From Athripsodes cinereus (lineage: Eukaryota > Arthropoda > Insecta > Trichoptera > Leptoceridae): DNA of 64,000 bases. How positions within the stretch are numbered: position 1 is the stretch's first letter; the number at the start of each line of letters is the position of its first letter. Below are positions 33,701 through 48,700 of the stretch, one piece after another. Below the pieces are notes generated by a model, which saw only the letters and a program-made list of their open reading frames with translations, had not been told where the DNA came from and did not search any database. The position numbers and the translations under genes were made by a program. Where the stretch lies: assembly GCA_947579605.1 (NCBI GenBank), contig OX388325.1:5699572-5763571 (forward strand), given 5' to 3'.

Positions 33701-36700
33701 AGCAAAATAATTGGCTGACACTTCTCTGATCAAGAACAGATCAAAGGAACTACTAATCCACAGAAAATTTTGAACTTTTTGGTCTGTGGGTAGCCATATA
33801 AGAACTACAATAAGATGTTGAGGTGGGCAAGTTGTTAGATGAAGGAAAAAATACAATCAAGAACCAAAATAATTGAATCAGTCATTTGAGAAACAACATA
33901 AGCCAGTCAATACAAACTTTTCAGAAATCACAAAAAACTGTTTGTTATGAAATTTTGAATGAAATGTTGATATCTTACTCAAATCAAAATGTTACTTACA
34001 GTGTATTCTTTCATTACAAACCTTTATTTTATGTCAAAATATTTTATTTGTATATTAATTTGTTAATTTAAAACCTTTGACTTATGTTGTTTCTCAAATG
34101 AACACCATTTCAGGGAGTAAAAATCAACATTTTCATCCCAGATTATTTATTAAACAACCAAAAATCACTATTTTTCATCATTTTCACCCACGTTAGTGGT
34201 TGGCGTTAAGTGTCAGCTGTGAATCGACACAAGTAAATTTAGTGTAGTTGCAACATATGTCACTGACTTGTGTTGTTTTTCTATTGACTGGCCTAGTTAA
34301 TCAGCTCAATTTGTATCAAATAGGTAAAAATTACGTGGTTTCTAAATGAAATAGCATGCGTTTCAAGAAAAACGACCCAAATAAAAAAAAACATTTTCGC
34401 TAAAAACCTGACTTATGTTATTTCTCAAATGACTGATTCAATTGGTTCACACTTCTCTGAACAAGAACGTACAATATTAACCCGCAGAAATTTCTGGATA
34501 TTTTCAAGTTTTAGGTCTGTGAGATTAAATCGACTTTGATGTCTTGTATAGGATTGTACATGCTTATCTGAGGAAATAAGTGAATTTGAATTTGTATATT
34601 GATTGCAAATATATGAATGTCTATCTCTTTCTATCTATCTATAACCTCACGCCGTGTCCCAGGAGGGGTAGGCAGAGAGAACGGATCGTCCAAATAGATC
34701 TATCCTTAAAAACTTCTTTCGCTTCCTCCACACTCATCCAGTTTCTCATACATGTTCGCCGATTTCTCTCACTGAACACGCGTCTGTCCTTTAGGATTTG
34801 ATCCACGTGCTCAAGCCAGGTGGTTCTTGGACGTCCGCGCTTACTGACACCTCCTCTTTCAGACAAATACATCCTCTTCGTCATTCTTTCATCTCTCTAT
34901 ATGAATGTACTTTTTATAATACAGTTTCCATTCAATGTAAAGTAAAAAAATTAATAAATATATAAAAATAACAGTGATCTGTGCATGAATATGCTTGAAT
35001 TACAAAACTAAAATAATCTGTGCTTTGTGTTTGCATTAATTACATTAAAAAAAGAGTAAAGAATGAGTCTATCAAGAAAATGAGCAGATGCGAGAGGAGT
35101 GTTGCAGATGGAATGCGTGTAAAATTGTAGCAATCTAAAGTAGAATGTGTGGAGCAAATGGATGATGAATGAATGACGAAGAGGATGTCTTTATCTGAAT
35201 GAGGAGATGTGAAAAGGCACGGACATTTGATAAATATGTGGCTTGATCATGTGGATCCAATTTTCAAGGATCTGGGCATGTTGAGTAAAAGATATATATA
35301 TCGTCATTGCATATTCCAAGAGGTATATGTGAACATTTTTATTTAGGAATACTCTTGAAAAACTTTTCATTAGGGCTTTAAAATTGTTGTTTGGACTTTT
35401 TATTGGCATGTGATATTATTCTTTTTAAGTATTGAATTTTAAAAATATTTGATACTAAAAATCACTTTATAAAATGGTTATGATGTCATTATAAGCAGTT
35501 TACTCTAGAAATGTCATAACATTTATCAATTCGCATACCCCTTTTTAAATATGCAACGAAGATATGAGATATTGCAGTATGAACATGGAGAAAACGAAAA
35601 AAGTATGCGAGGATAAATCAATACGGTGTTCTGTTATCTCTGCATACCCCACCTGAGATGTAGTGTGAAGGCATAGATATCGATAAATAGATAAAAAAAT
35701 AAAATCTGAGCATTTAATCAGTAACTTGGCATTGGCGGCGTACAGACAGCTGGATGCGCTCGTCCATGAGACAAAACGAAGGCATTCATTCGAATATTTC
35801 TTCGGAGAATGCTCCGAATTGTCGACGAAAGATTTAAGATTTTCGCTTGGAGTTGACGTTCGCATCAAGCTGTGTAGACGCCGCCATTGAGGAATGATTG
35901 AAGGAAGACAAAATGTATAAACAATAATTATTTTAATTATATTATGAAGCGCAATAAATATAAATTAAAATATTTGTGCCATGAAATTTATTGTATAGAC
36001 CAGTAGATAGTACTAATATTCTTGAAAAGTTCTTTTTTTAAATTAACAACAAGACAAAAGACATTTGCTGTTTAACTCCACATCATTAAGGTGGCAATGG
36101 TCTCCCTCGCTCTAATACTTAAGTGTTGTACATCTTAGGAATTGACAAAATCGTAAAATGATCCCGACGACAAAAAATAGGATGTCCTACAAGTTTAGTT
36201 AAAAATTATAAACAAAAAACGATTGTTGTCAAAAGGTGCACTTCTAATATCGTCCCTCTTCTGACTAACTGTCGTACCTATCTGACATTTTTGACGAAAT
36301 CGAGTTATGATCACCAATGTGTATTTATATCGTCCCTCGTCTGACTAACTGTCGTAACTGACTTTTTTGGCAAAATTGAGTTATGACCGCCACCATGTAT
36401 TGTGATTTGATACGCATGTTCTCACCGAAGATCACAGCTGTAGCTGCTGCCATTATCCTGGAACAGCTTTCTGATTTGTTGTCGTATCTACGAATTAATC
36501 AAAATAATATCTTACTAACGGACGTAAGTGCAGATACTACAGTTAGTGTGACTTTTTATAAATGAAAAACATATCCAATGTAGGTCCTATCTTGAAATAC
36601 GATACTTAGTATAGACATTAACTGGGAATAACTTTTTATTTATTTTCACATAGGATAGTATTTTTCTTTGTTGGAATCATTTTAGTAGAAATTCTCAATA

Positions 36701-39700
36701 TCCCGATCATAATTTAAGTACTGAAAGAATTAATATGTCAAATATTTACGAAGTGCAGCCAAGTTGACGGCTCACTGAGGGAAATACTAAGAAAAAAATC
36801 TTCTAAGGTCAATAAAAATAAATAAAAATAAACAACTAACAGATCACAGAATGGAGTATATGACCCAAGTATCCAAAAATATTGTTGCATAGTGAATACT
36901 AAAACCTGCGTGAAACATTGAAATTTGTTAGGCAGCATCTCGTCAATGTTTTCTTTTCAACGAATATACTCCCGAAATAATTTGAGAAAATTTTCGGAGT
37001 CTTGAAGAAATTTTACAATTTATTATCATCATCTGCTAGACGGACATCAGATATGCCGGCCATTTTTTTAAAATACATAAGTGTTGGAAAAAAAACGGTT
37101 GAAACAACTATCGATAGTTACTTCGGCGAGGATTTTAGATAAAGAAAATCGAGGCGATCGAAAAGCTTTTTACATTGATCTGAGAATGAGTCGCAATATT
37201 GAGGAACAAATTGAGAGATTTCCAAAAGTTGAGTCTCACTATTGTCGTGAAAAGACGACATGAAAATACTTGCATAGTGACTTGACATTGAGAAACATGT
37301 ACGCTATGTTTCTGGATACTTTGAAAAACAATACTGAAAAACTAGGTTTTGTATCATACAGAAGAGTTTTAATATAAAAAAAAAACCTGTCTTTCCATCT
37401 ACCGAAAAAGGATCAGTGTAGCTTGTGAACGACATATTGCGAAAGCTCAGAAGATGTTAAAACTGAATTGAAAAATCAATATCTTAAGCATGAAAATGAA
37501 AAAAATACTTGTTCGTCCTGCTAGAATGGTTGGCAAAACAAAAGCTCAGCAAGATTCTATAACACAGTGTGCTACGTTTGATATGCAGCAAGTTATCAAC
37601 TTACCAATCAGCAATGTATGGGCAGTTTTCTATAAAAGACGTTTATTAGTATATAACTTCACAATATACGATATACCTTCTGGTGAGTGCTATCGTTACA
37701 CGTGGCATGAAGGTGCAAGCAAGAAGGGTTCCTCTAAAATTTAATCTGCGTTTTTTCTTTTCTGAATATGTACTCGTATGATGAAAAATGTTATAAAAAG
37801 TATATTTATTTGCCGACTGCTGTTGCGGTTAAAACAAAAATTCAATAATTGCTTCTACCTTAATTTACTTTATAAATAATTCAAGAAATAATAATGAAAT
37901 AAAATAACGTATCTGTTCCATGTCACGGACAAAGTGAAGGCGATTCGGTACACAGTGCTATTAACTATGCGCTTAAGAAAAGTGGTAATATCTTTGTTCC
38001 TAGTCAATTACTTCCTGTTTTCAAATTAGCAGGTAGAAACAAACCTTACATCGTTACACCCCTCAACTGTTCAGATTTTTTGGATTTTAAGAAATTATCC
38101 ATTGAGCTACGTCTTCTTTCCCTTCGAATGACGACACAGGGCTAAATGTAAACTGAACGGAGATGACGTAATTTTCAGTAGAAAAACACAGTCTTACTAA
38201 GTTTTCTTTTAAAACTAGTGATGGCGAAACAAATTATCGTTCAATATACTTGAAACGACAAGTATTTAACATAATATTGCATAACGAGATTTCTCAACTC
38301 AAATCCACTCCATCTAAAATTTCCCAGGCAAAATCTGCTGACTCGATGTCTTTGACTACTGGCGATACACCGATGATAAGATTACTCAAGCACGCTGAGT
38401 TTTATAAGTCCCTCCATCACTAAATTCGTTGTTTTGAAAATAATCACGAAATTTTATTTATTAACATCTGATGATGAGGATGAGAATTCTCGAACACCAT
38501 AATCTGCATAATAATTTATTTTTTAGTGATTTACTATCATTTTATTTCCCATAAAACTGCTCTTATTACAGTGTAAACACTCTTGTTAATTAATATACTT
38601 TCATAAATTATAAAATCGTTTTATTTTCACCTTTGACTCTTAAAATAGTTAGGTCCTATCTGAGCATAACTAAATATGGCCATGGGAAAAAAGTCTCACA
38701 AAGGGTCCTATCTACTTTGACGGTGCATAAAAATAAATCCAATATACTTATGGAAATTTAATTATCACAAAAATAATTCAGAGATTCATAAAAATACAAA
38801 TAAAATAATAAAATACATTTAGACTCTTTCGTTTAGCTGGGAGAGACGAAACTATGCACGCCAAAACACTAAAAATGCTCTCCTGAACAATTTACATTTT
38901 ACCAGTTACGACAGTTAGTCAGATGAGGGACGATATGTGCCCTGCATGTTCTCACTGAAGATTCACACCTGTAACTGTTACCGTTATCCTGGAATAGCTT
39001 TCTGATTTGTTGTCGTATTTACAAATTATTCTAAATAAAATATGTTGGCGTATCTACAAATTCCTCAAAATTTCATCACAAAAATGTTACTGAAATATAT
39101 AAGAATAGGTACAAATAAAATAATGTAATATATTTACACTGTATCATATAACTAGGAGAGACGAAAATATGCACGGCAAAACACAAAAAACGCTCTCCTG
39201 AACAATTTACATTCAAGCAGATACGACTGTTAGCCAGAAGAGGGACAATATGTGGACCATCAATACATTATTTTGTATCAACATTAACACACTTTTTTTA
39301 ATGCATATACAATGAAGGAGATATGAATGTAGAAGTAAATTATTTTAGCTGCAAAATTTGTTTGGTCGCATTACCAATTTTTCTTTTGAACATCTAGTCT
39401 ATACTATAAAGGTCATTGCATAAAATGAGATTATTATACATATACAAATATTACAATCTGTCATGTGAAATTAGATCTTAGTGATATAGTGTTGAGATTG
39501 GTTATTCACTGTGTGTCGGGTGTTTAGGCAGTAGCATTCCATAATAAAATAAAAAAACTGTTTTTTTCTACTACATGTCAATCAGATCGACAATGTACTT
39601 ACAAGACGAAAGACCTCTCTCTAAATCATAAACCATAAAATAGAAAAAATATAACTTTTTTTATTTCATTCGTTGAGATTGGCCTTGTGAAGTTATTAGG

Positions 39701-42700
39701 TACTGAGATTTGTAATATTGAGATTCAAGTGCTGGTGTGCAAAACGTAAAACTCCATAACTGGACAAATTTAAATAAATGTTTCTTTCTAATACAGGTTA
39801 AATGTTATGTTGAGTTTTATTGTGTAATATGTATTTGTGTAAATTATGGCCAGTAAAGTTTTATTTATTTATTAAACAAATACTAGAAAGACGAGACGTG
39901 GACCATCAGCAAGAGTAAAAGCAGATGGTTGGGTGCTACAGACGCATGAGATGCGGTGCTACAGACACATGTTGATCCATTGAACGGAACAAGTCGAAAA
40001 CGAAGAAGTGTTGTTATCAGGGTAAATGAAAGAAGGTAACTCCTTGAAAAAATCAGCCAACAATAAGCTAACTGGATTGGCCACAACATCAGGCACCCAG
40101 AGCCCAAATACAAAACACAATTTAGTGTTGCGTTTTCGTGTCGTTATCGTTCAAATATAGACGACGTTGCGAGAAGTGTCAATTTTAGTAGCTAAAATAC
40201 ACACTAGTTACAAAAATTGTCTCACTGGCACAACGTCGTCTATATTCGAACGATTGCGACATGAAAATGTAACGCTAAAATGTGTTTTGACTCAGGCCTC
40301 TGGCGTGCTCATCACCATCGTGGAGGGCAAGACTGAAGGCAGAAATGTTAGAGAGAGACCAAGAGACACTTATATGGATCAACTGAAGGACATGAACTGT
40401 AGCACATACGTAGAATTAAAGAGACTAGCTGAAAATAGGGAGGAACAGAGAAGAAAATTGAAACTCATTGCAGACAGATCCAATAGATTATGATCTAAGA
40501 AGTGGAAAGATGTCTTTCTCTCTCTTGCGTTGTTTAATCTACAGTAGAAAGAGACACTTGTTTCAATTTATCCATTTTGTTCTTCAGTTTTAATTTTGAG
40601 GTTTGAGGTTAGCCACATACGTTGTAACATTAAGATTAATCGTTAATTTTAATGTTTGTCATGTGAGGTTATGTTTAAGTTTTATCATAATATAAGTTGT
40701 GACATTGAGATACGTCACTAAATTTGAATTTTAACATTTACATTTTGAGAATATTAAATTCGAATTATTTTGCAAAACTTTCTCACACAAATTTTCGGAA
40801 TATTCGTGTGCAGTCAACTTTTAATATTAATTATCGTACAAATTTTGCCTCTAACCAAATTTAGTTCAAGATAAAATAACTAAAAAGATTTTTCTATAAT
40901 ATGAACTTTGATATTTGGTAGTCACGCAAGGTTAGGTTTAGTCTACAAATTTGTCAAGTCATGGTAGGTTTGGTTTAATCAGAAAATCTGCAACACAAGA
41001 TTAGATCTCAAGATTATAGTTGTGCGGTTAGACGACTATTAACAAACATAAATGGAACTAAATAAGCTAATATTACATTGCACTGAGCCCTAACATATTA
41101 TATTTGGTAATTACTGTCATGTACGGTTAGGTTAGGTTTAAGATTTGTCATGTTAGGTTGAGTTAGGATTGTTCTGAAGGTCTGTCGTCATGTGAGGTTA
41201 GATCTTAAGATGTTTTGCACCTGTTAGTGTTGGAAGAAGACTCGTCCGTCCAATTCAACGAGGTCTCTTTAGTCTGCTTATGCTCCGATGGCACCAATTC
41301 TCCAATTTTGTACTTCTTCATAAGGGACCTGCAAACAAACAATACATGATTATTAAAACAAAATCATATATTTTTTTAAAAAGATATATCTGGGTTTTGT
41401 TATAAACCCAAATACAACCTTATACACCTTTCACAGTAAGCTACTAAAAGCTTGTGTCGTGAAAGGGGAGTTTGCCGGCACCTGGTATCGAACCACGGAC
41501 CCCTTGTTCTCCAGGCTACAGACGAACTGCGTTAATTCATATATTAGCTTTAAACCTGTGACAAACTGAGTTCCATTCCCAGTTGAATGAGATTAATTTT
41601 ACTTAATATACATAAAAACTGTCTTCTTCATGCCAATAGGTCGTCTCAATGTGTCGTGGTTAGATGGAAGAAATCACTTTATAGTGATAATCTCGCCACT
41701 GCACACCGTCCAAGTTTTTTTAATTTTATATTGTTTTGTTAGCACTGTTATATAATGCTACTACTACTACTATACCATCACGGCATATCCCACAAGTGGG
41801 GTAGCCAGCAGACCAGCTGCATGTAAGAAACATGCAAGCTGTCCTCTTCGTGCCAATATAAAATCAAGACATTCAGGATGAGTGGCAAACTTCATCGCTG
41901 AGTGTGTGGCAAAACTAATCGCTGAATCTTGGGTTAGTTGCAAGAAATCGCGCCTCTGCGATAAACTCGCCCTCTGTATGTTGATTTTATTTGTTTTAAA
42001 TGTATTTTTGTGTGAATTTGCTTGTAATCAATGTACAGTAACGAATAAATAAATAAAATATAAGATGTAAAATGTCTTTATTTTTGGAACACCTGCCTTT
42101 TTATGCTCCCTTGAAGTGGATTTATTCCACAAAACGGCGCATTATGAATTGTCTATTATTACTATTATCATTTTACAGTAGGACACTGGAAAACTTACTA
42201 AAAAGAGTGGGAGAATGTTTCTTTGTCGTGGACTCCACAATATCTTTTAGTGATACGCCGTTAAATAAATTTAAAACAACAGATGACACACCCACTGATA
42301 ATTATTATGAAATTTGATTTCATCCTACAACAGCAAAACAACACGCGAATGTAAAAACGCATTATTGAGAGTCATTCTTACTTTGATATATTTCTCTGTT
42401 ACCTATGCCAACTTTGATAACAGACAACTGAAAGTGCCGAGTCATGCACACTAGTGTAAATACTGTATATACACTACAGATATATCATATACTAAGCAAC
42501 TATTTGGTATTCTGCCTATTCAGCAACATTTTTACTATTCGGCCGAATACCGAATATTTAGTTTATTATTCGGTATTCTGCCTATTCAGCAACATTTTTA
42601 CTATTCAGCCGAATATCGAATACTTAGTCTATTATACGAGTTCGTCGGTAGCCTGGAGGTAGAGTCTCGGCCTCGTGAACATGGGGTCCGTGGTTCGATA

Positions 42701-45700
42701 CCAGGTGCCGGCAAAGTTCCCTTTCACGACACAAGCTTTTAGTAGCTTACTGTGAAAGGTGTATAAGGTTGTATTTGGGTTTATAATAAAAACTCAGATA
42801 TATCTTTTTTTTAAAAAAAAAAAAATAATTCGGTATTCTGCCTATTCAGCAACATTTTTACTATTCGGCCGAATACCGAATACTTAGTCTATTATTCGGT
42901 ATTCTGCCTACTCAGCAATATTTTTACTATTCGGCCGAATACCGAATACTTAGTCTATTATTCGGTATTCTGCCTACTCAGCAACATTTTTACTATTCGG
43001 CCGAATACCGAATACTTAGTCTATTATTCGGTATTCTGCCTACTCAGCAACATTTTTACTATTCGGCCGAATACCGAATACTTAGTCTATTATTCGGTAT
43101 TCTGCCTACTCAGCAACATTTTTACTATTCGGCCGAATACCGAATACTTAGGATAGTTTAAATGTAAAACTGGAAGCAACTAATAGCTTGCAGGTAGTTG
43201 CTATTTCATTGTCAGCTGCAGATGCATAATTATTAATCCTCAAGTATATGATTAATTAATTTAATTTGATATGGAGTGCAACCACATAATATTATTATTG
43301 TTATTATTAATGTCGGAAAACATAAATTTGGAAAAAATTTACTGCACCGCAAGTCTAGTACATATTATGTTTATGATGTAACTACACGAAGATGCGCGGT
43401 CGGGAGTACCGTACGCTCACACCATTGTTTTGCCTAATATTTGATTATTCGGCACATAATCTTGCATAATATTCGGCAAATATACTATTCGTTGCATCTC
43501 TAATATACACACATTTATACAAAAATTAATTGATATTTTAAAGCACAAAAGACACAATATGTCCACATTTGACAGCTTAAAAAAAACAGATTATCACATT
43601 TTTAGATTCTCAATTCATTCAGAAGATGTCTTTGATGGATTTTAAGAATTAAGAAAGCCATTATAAATGCATTCTCAAATATCTTATGTGACATGTTGTT
43701 ACAACTGTGTACAAAACAATGTTAATTAAAGATTGTGTTGCATTTGGTTTTTATTAAATATTTCTATGACGATTTGAATAATGAGGTAGTATTAAGTGTT
43801 TAAATGTGAATTTAAATTATGAAATATGTTATACTTTATAAAGTTTAATTTATCGACAGACGGTTCTTGGTGGAAGTTCATATTAATAATTTTTAAAATG
43901 AAACACAATATATAGTTATTCCACTATTAACTTTATTTATTTTTGCGAGCCGGTTTTCAAGAGCTTCCGCTCTCGTCGTCGGGCAAAAGTAAAGTGAAGC
44001 TTCATTACAAGTTAAGTATGTGACAAACAGAAAACAATGGTAAAAATTAAAATTAAAAAGATGTGTTATTATCATGTATCGTCAACCATATTATAATAAT
44101 TATGAGCCGCTGTGGACGGTCTTATATCAAACATCTCCAGCATTTGCCTTTGTACGATAACGGGGAAACCACAGAAAACCCTTATCAGAGATGTGCATTA
44201 TTATAGAGGTTGCCTCCTCTAGTTGAACTATAATTAAGAGTGTGATGTATTTATATGATATGAGTTATAAGTTACAAAATTATTATAATAGTAAACAATG
44301 TGTTTTTAGATGAATGTATACAAATTTAGAGAGTGAAATTAAATTTTAATTTTTACCTAGGTATTGTTTTCTGTTTGTCACATACCTAACTAGTAATGGA
44401 GCTTCACTTTACTTTTGCCTGACGATGAGAGCGGAAGCTCTTGAAAGCCGGCTCGCAAAAATAAATAAAGTCAATAGTGGAATAACTACATATTGTGTTT
44501 CATTTTAAAAATTATTATACTTTATACTGTAAAAATATAAAAAAATATGTTATACTTTATACTGTGAAAATATTTAAAAAAATGTTATACTTTTTTCTGT
44601 GAAAATATAAAAAAATTATTAAAAACATTTACTATTATTTTCAATATGTCACAAACTGTCACTCAGGATTTTCTCCCGGTATTCTAAATAACACGGCCAC
44701 GTGTGCCAAGTGTAACCTGTTTCTGTGTCAGTGTCATCCATTTCTATGTCAGTTTGTCAATTTATTTGTATCATTTCAAATAAATTTCATCCTTTTCTGC
44801 TGTGTCAGTTTGTTAAATTTCATTCTTTTCTGCTGAGTCAGTTTGTTAAATTTCATTCTTTTCTGCTGTGTCAGTTTGTTAAATTTCATTCTTTTCTGCT
44901 GAGTCAGTTTGTTAAATTTCATTCTTTTCTGCTGTGTCAGTTTGTTAAATTTCATTCTTTTCTGCTGTGTCAGTTTGTTAAATTTCATTCTTTTCTGCTG
45001 TGTCAGTTTGTTAAGTTTCACCTGTTTTGTCAATTCGTTAATTTTCGTCAATTTGTAAAAATTTTAATTAAAAAGAAATTATTCAATCAATAATAATGTA
45101 CAAATGTTTAGACAATTTATCACCAATATGGCTACAATTAAGTTGCAGCAGCCTCACTAGGTTGCCCTGTATTAAGGCATTTACGCACTATTCCACAATT
45201 ATTCAGAGTTGCGACCTTCTGTAGAGTGATATAATAATATGTTGCTTACGGAAGTGCCAATTAAAAATATGATGTGGTATGATTCCTGCACTTGAAATTA
45301 ATAATAATAATTGTTATTATTAATTTTATTATTGGTAATTATGCAATCAGGACATAGATGAAGTTGCAACCGATCTTGTACATATATTAACTCATTTTAA
45401 AGGCCCCGTTTAGCAAAAACGGTAAAATATTCAATTTTCAACTGCCAAAACTTGTTGACCCTTGGGAACATATTGATTTGATAAAATAAGAAAACAAATA
45501 TTTATTACCAATAATGGACCGTGACCGTGAGGAATGGATGGAAAGATGAATGAACTGATGGATGTAATGTATGGAAAAAATCTAGATATTGTGTGTTTAA
45601 GTGAAACTAAAAAGAAAGGTAATGGATTATGTGAGCGCGATGGTATGATAGAAATTTGGTCTGGAGTGCCTGAGGAACAGCATGCGTGTCAAGGTGTAGG

Positions 45701-48700
45701 AGTGATTCTCGCAAGGAGAATAGCAGAATGTATGAATGGATACGAGTGTGTAAACCCAAGACTCATTTGGGTTCGTCTCAAAGTAGGGTTAACTAGACTT
45801 CTCCTAATTGCAGGCTATGGCCCTGAAAACGATGCTAGAGAAGAAGAGAAGGATGAGTTTTGGGATAGTGTGAAAAAGATAGTAGAAGCTAAGAAAGATA
45901 ATGAAAGTATTTTACTGGCTGGAGATTTTAATGGATGGGTTGGAGTGAGAAGAAGAGACTATGAAAGCGTGTTAGGTGATCACGGTGACGCAAGAGTGAA
46001 TGATAATGGAAGAAGACTGCTTGAGGTATGCATGGAATGGGATCTCTTTGTGTCCAATACGTTTTTTGGGCACAAAGATATCCATTTGTTCACTTGGGAG
46101 AGAGGGAGTGAGAGATCTTTAATCGATTATGTATGTGTTGACTCAAATCTTCGGAAAGCCACCATTGACACGCGTGTGTATAGGGGCGCGGAGCTGGAAA
46201 CAGACCATTTTCTTGTGGTTTCAAGAATATGCTTGTTCTCTGGCTGGCGGTCAAAAACACATAAAGTTGAAAAAGCTAAGAGGATAAAAGTCGAAAAGTT
46301 GAACGACAAGGAGTGCAGGGAAAAGTATGAAAGAGAAACGAGAATGAAATTTGATGCAAATGAAGGCAATGGACTGAGTGTAGATGAGAGATGGAGTGTG
46401 ATGAAACAAGTGCTAGTGGACTGTGCAAAAGATATCTGTGGAGAAACTGTGATCGGACGGAAAAAAGGTGATGCATGGTGGGATGATGAGGTAAAAGACG
46501 CAGTAAGGAAGAAGAAGAGTGCATGGATGGATGTGTTAGCTTCACGTTATCTAGATCAAGAAAAAAAGGAGAGTGCTAGAGAAATTTACAAGGGATGTAA
46601 GAAAGTAGTTAAGGTACTGATAAAGGAAAAAAAGAAATTATTGGACGAGGAAGAGTGTAAGAAATTGTCGGAAAGTGTGAAAGAAAATATGAAAATGTTT
46701 TGGAAAGAAGTTAAGCGTAAAAGAAGCAACAATGAGATGAATAGTATGAATGCGATTAGAAATAAAGAGGGATGTATGTTGATGAATGGTCTTGACGTTG
46801 TGAATAGATGGAAAGAATATTTTGAGGAGCTGTTTGAAAGTGGAGGCGAATATCCAAGCCAGAATAGTGAAAGGGAAAATGCGAATGAAGCAAGGGATGA
46901 AGAAATAACTATGGATGAGGTTAAGAATGCATTGAAGAAGGCGAAGAATGGCAAAGCGGTTGGGTATGATATGATCTCTACGGAATTCATCAGTCTGAGT
47001 GGGCTGAGGACTCTCGAATGGTGTCATGCACTCTTTAACCAGTGTTGGAGGGAAGGTTGCACGCCAGAAGACTGGCGAAAAGCTGTGATATGCCCTCTAT
47101 ACAAAGGAAAGGGGTCAAGACTAGAATGCGGGAGTTATCGGGCTATTAGTCTGCTGAGCTCGGTGGGGAAACTGTATGCAAGAATATTGATTGAAAGAGT
47201 TCGAAAAGTGACTGAGACGAATGTATGGGATGTGCAAGGTGCCTTTCAGAGTGGTAGAGGGTGTGTGGACCAGATCTTCTCCTTGCGAATGGTGACAGAG
47301 AAGCTCCTGGAGAAACACCAGAAGCTTTTCTGCGCGTTTGTTGATCTAGAAAAGGCTTATGATAGAGTAGATCGTGAGAAAATGTGGCAAGTACTATCAA
47401 TGTGTGGGGTGGGTAGTCGGCTAATTCGCGCCATTGCGTCCCTATATACAGGAAGTTCTGCGTGTGTTAGAGTGAACAATAACCTGTCGGAATGGTTCAC
47501 ATTGACAAAAGGAGTAAAACAAGGGTGCGTGATGTCGCCATGGCTTTTTAACCTATACATTGATCATTGTATTCGTCCATTGAAAGAACTGAATGTAGGT
47601 GTTGATATGAATGGGATGAATGTAAGAGCGTTAATGTTTGCCGATGACTTGGTATTGATGGCTGAAAGTGAAAGTGATCTACAGCGAATGATGACGTGTG
47701 TGTATGAAAATTGTGCGATTAATGGATTGAGAATGAATGCAAAAAAGACAAAAATCATGGTGTTTGAAAGAGGAAGTGAGAGAACAGTATGCCAGGTAAT
47801 GATTGACAACGAAGTGTTAGAGCAAGTTGACGAATGTGTGTACTTAGGTAGTTTGTTCACGAGAGATGGGAAGTGTGAAAGCGATATTGAAAGGAGAAAA
47901 GTTGCTGGCAATAAGGTAAATGGTGCAATCCGACCAATAATTGCAAATAGAAACATATCCACCACAGCTAAAAGGTTGGTGCACTCTGCTATCTTAGTGC
48001 CAACACTTATGTATGCAAGTGAGACGTGGACATGGTTAAAAAAGGATGAAAGTGGCATAAATGCAGTGGAAATGAGATCGTTGAGAAGGATGTGTGGCAA
48101 GAGTCTGAGAGATCGTGTGCGTAACAGTGATATACGAAAGGAATGTGGAATGAAAGTTGGTGTAATAACAAAGATGAATGTAAATAAGTTAAGATGGTTT
48201 GGGCACGTGGAAAGAATGAATGAGGACAGAATGACTAAGAAGATATATTTGGCTGAGAGGAATGGTGCTCGGAGACGCGGACGTCCGAGGATTAAATGGC
48301 AAGATCATTTAAATCAAATCCTACAGGACGGTCACGTGTTGAGCACATTGAACAGGAGAGCATGCATGAGGAATTGTATGACAGTGACGGAAGCGAAAGA
48401 TGTATGCAAGGATAGAAGGAAGTGGCGCTCGATCCTTTCTGCCTACCCCGCGAGGGAAGCGGCGTGATGGTATGTATGTATGTATGTATGACCGTGTCAC
48501 AAAATTGAAATGGCAGTGGGCGGGTCATGTGGCTAGACAGGGAACTGAAAGATGGACACCTAGAATCGTGAACTGGAGACCGTGGGATCAAAAAAGGGGA
48601 GTGGGTCGACCGCGGAAAAGATGGGTTGACGATATCATCCATGTCGCGGGTAGGAGGTGGACAGCAGTCGCGCAGGAGAGAAAAAGATGGAAGAATATGG

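Larger units (their letters stand above)
36251..39247 (+). mobile_element. Outer copy of an ATAT-duplicating transposon family
   Basis: Left CGTCCCTCTTCTGACTAACT, right (reversed) TGTCCCTCTTCTGGCTAACA; flanked by ATAT on both sides (36247-36250 and 39248-39251). Without the inner element it would be a ~395-bp non-autonomous copy like 53397-53774. Confidence 0.8.

Noticed and set aside
35545..35868. 107-codon minus-strand protein
   Set aside because: Overlaps two short inverted-repeat elements (35299-35565 and 35733-35888) and shows no domain.
41120..41170. Telomeric TTAGG repeats
   Set aside because: Only a few scattered GGTTAGGTT-like motifs, not a tandem array.
42501..43152. CRISPR-like array
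   Set aside because: The regularly spaced 66-bp units are identical head to tail with no variable spacers, in a eukaryotic intron; it is a tandem repeat.
44725..45093. Repeat protein candidate on either strand
   Set aside because: Explained by the 33-bp minisatellite, which has no stop in two frames; no gene structure around it.
46276..48100. Several minus-strand frames of 60-180 codons
   Set aside because: All are shadows of the LINE-A coding frame.
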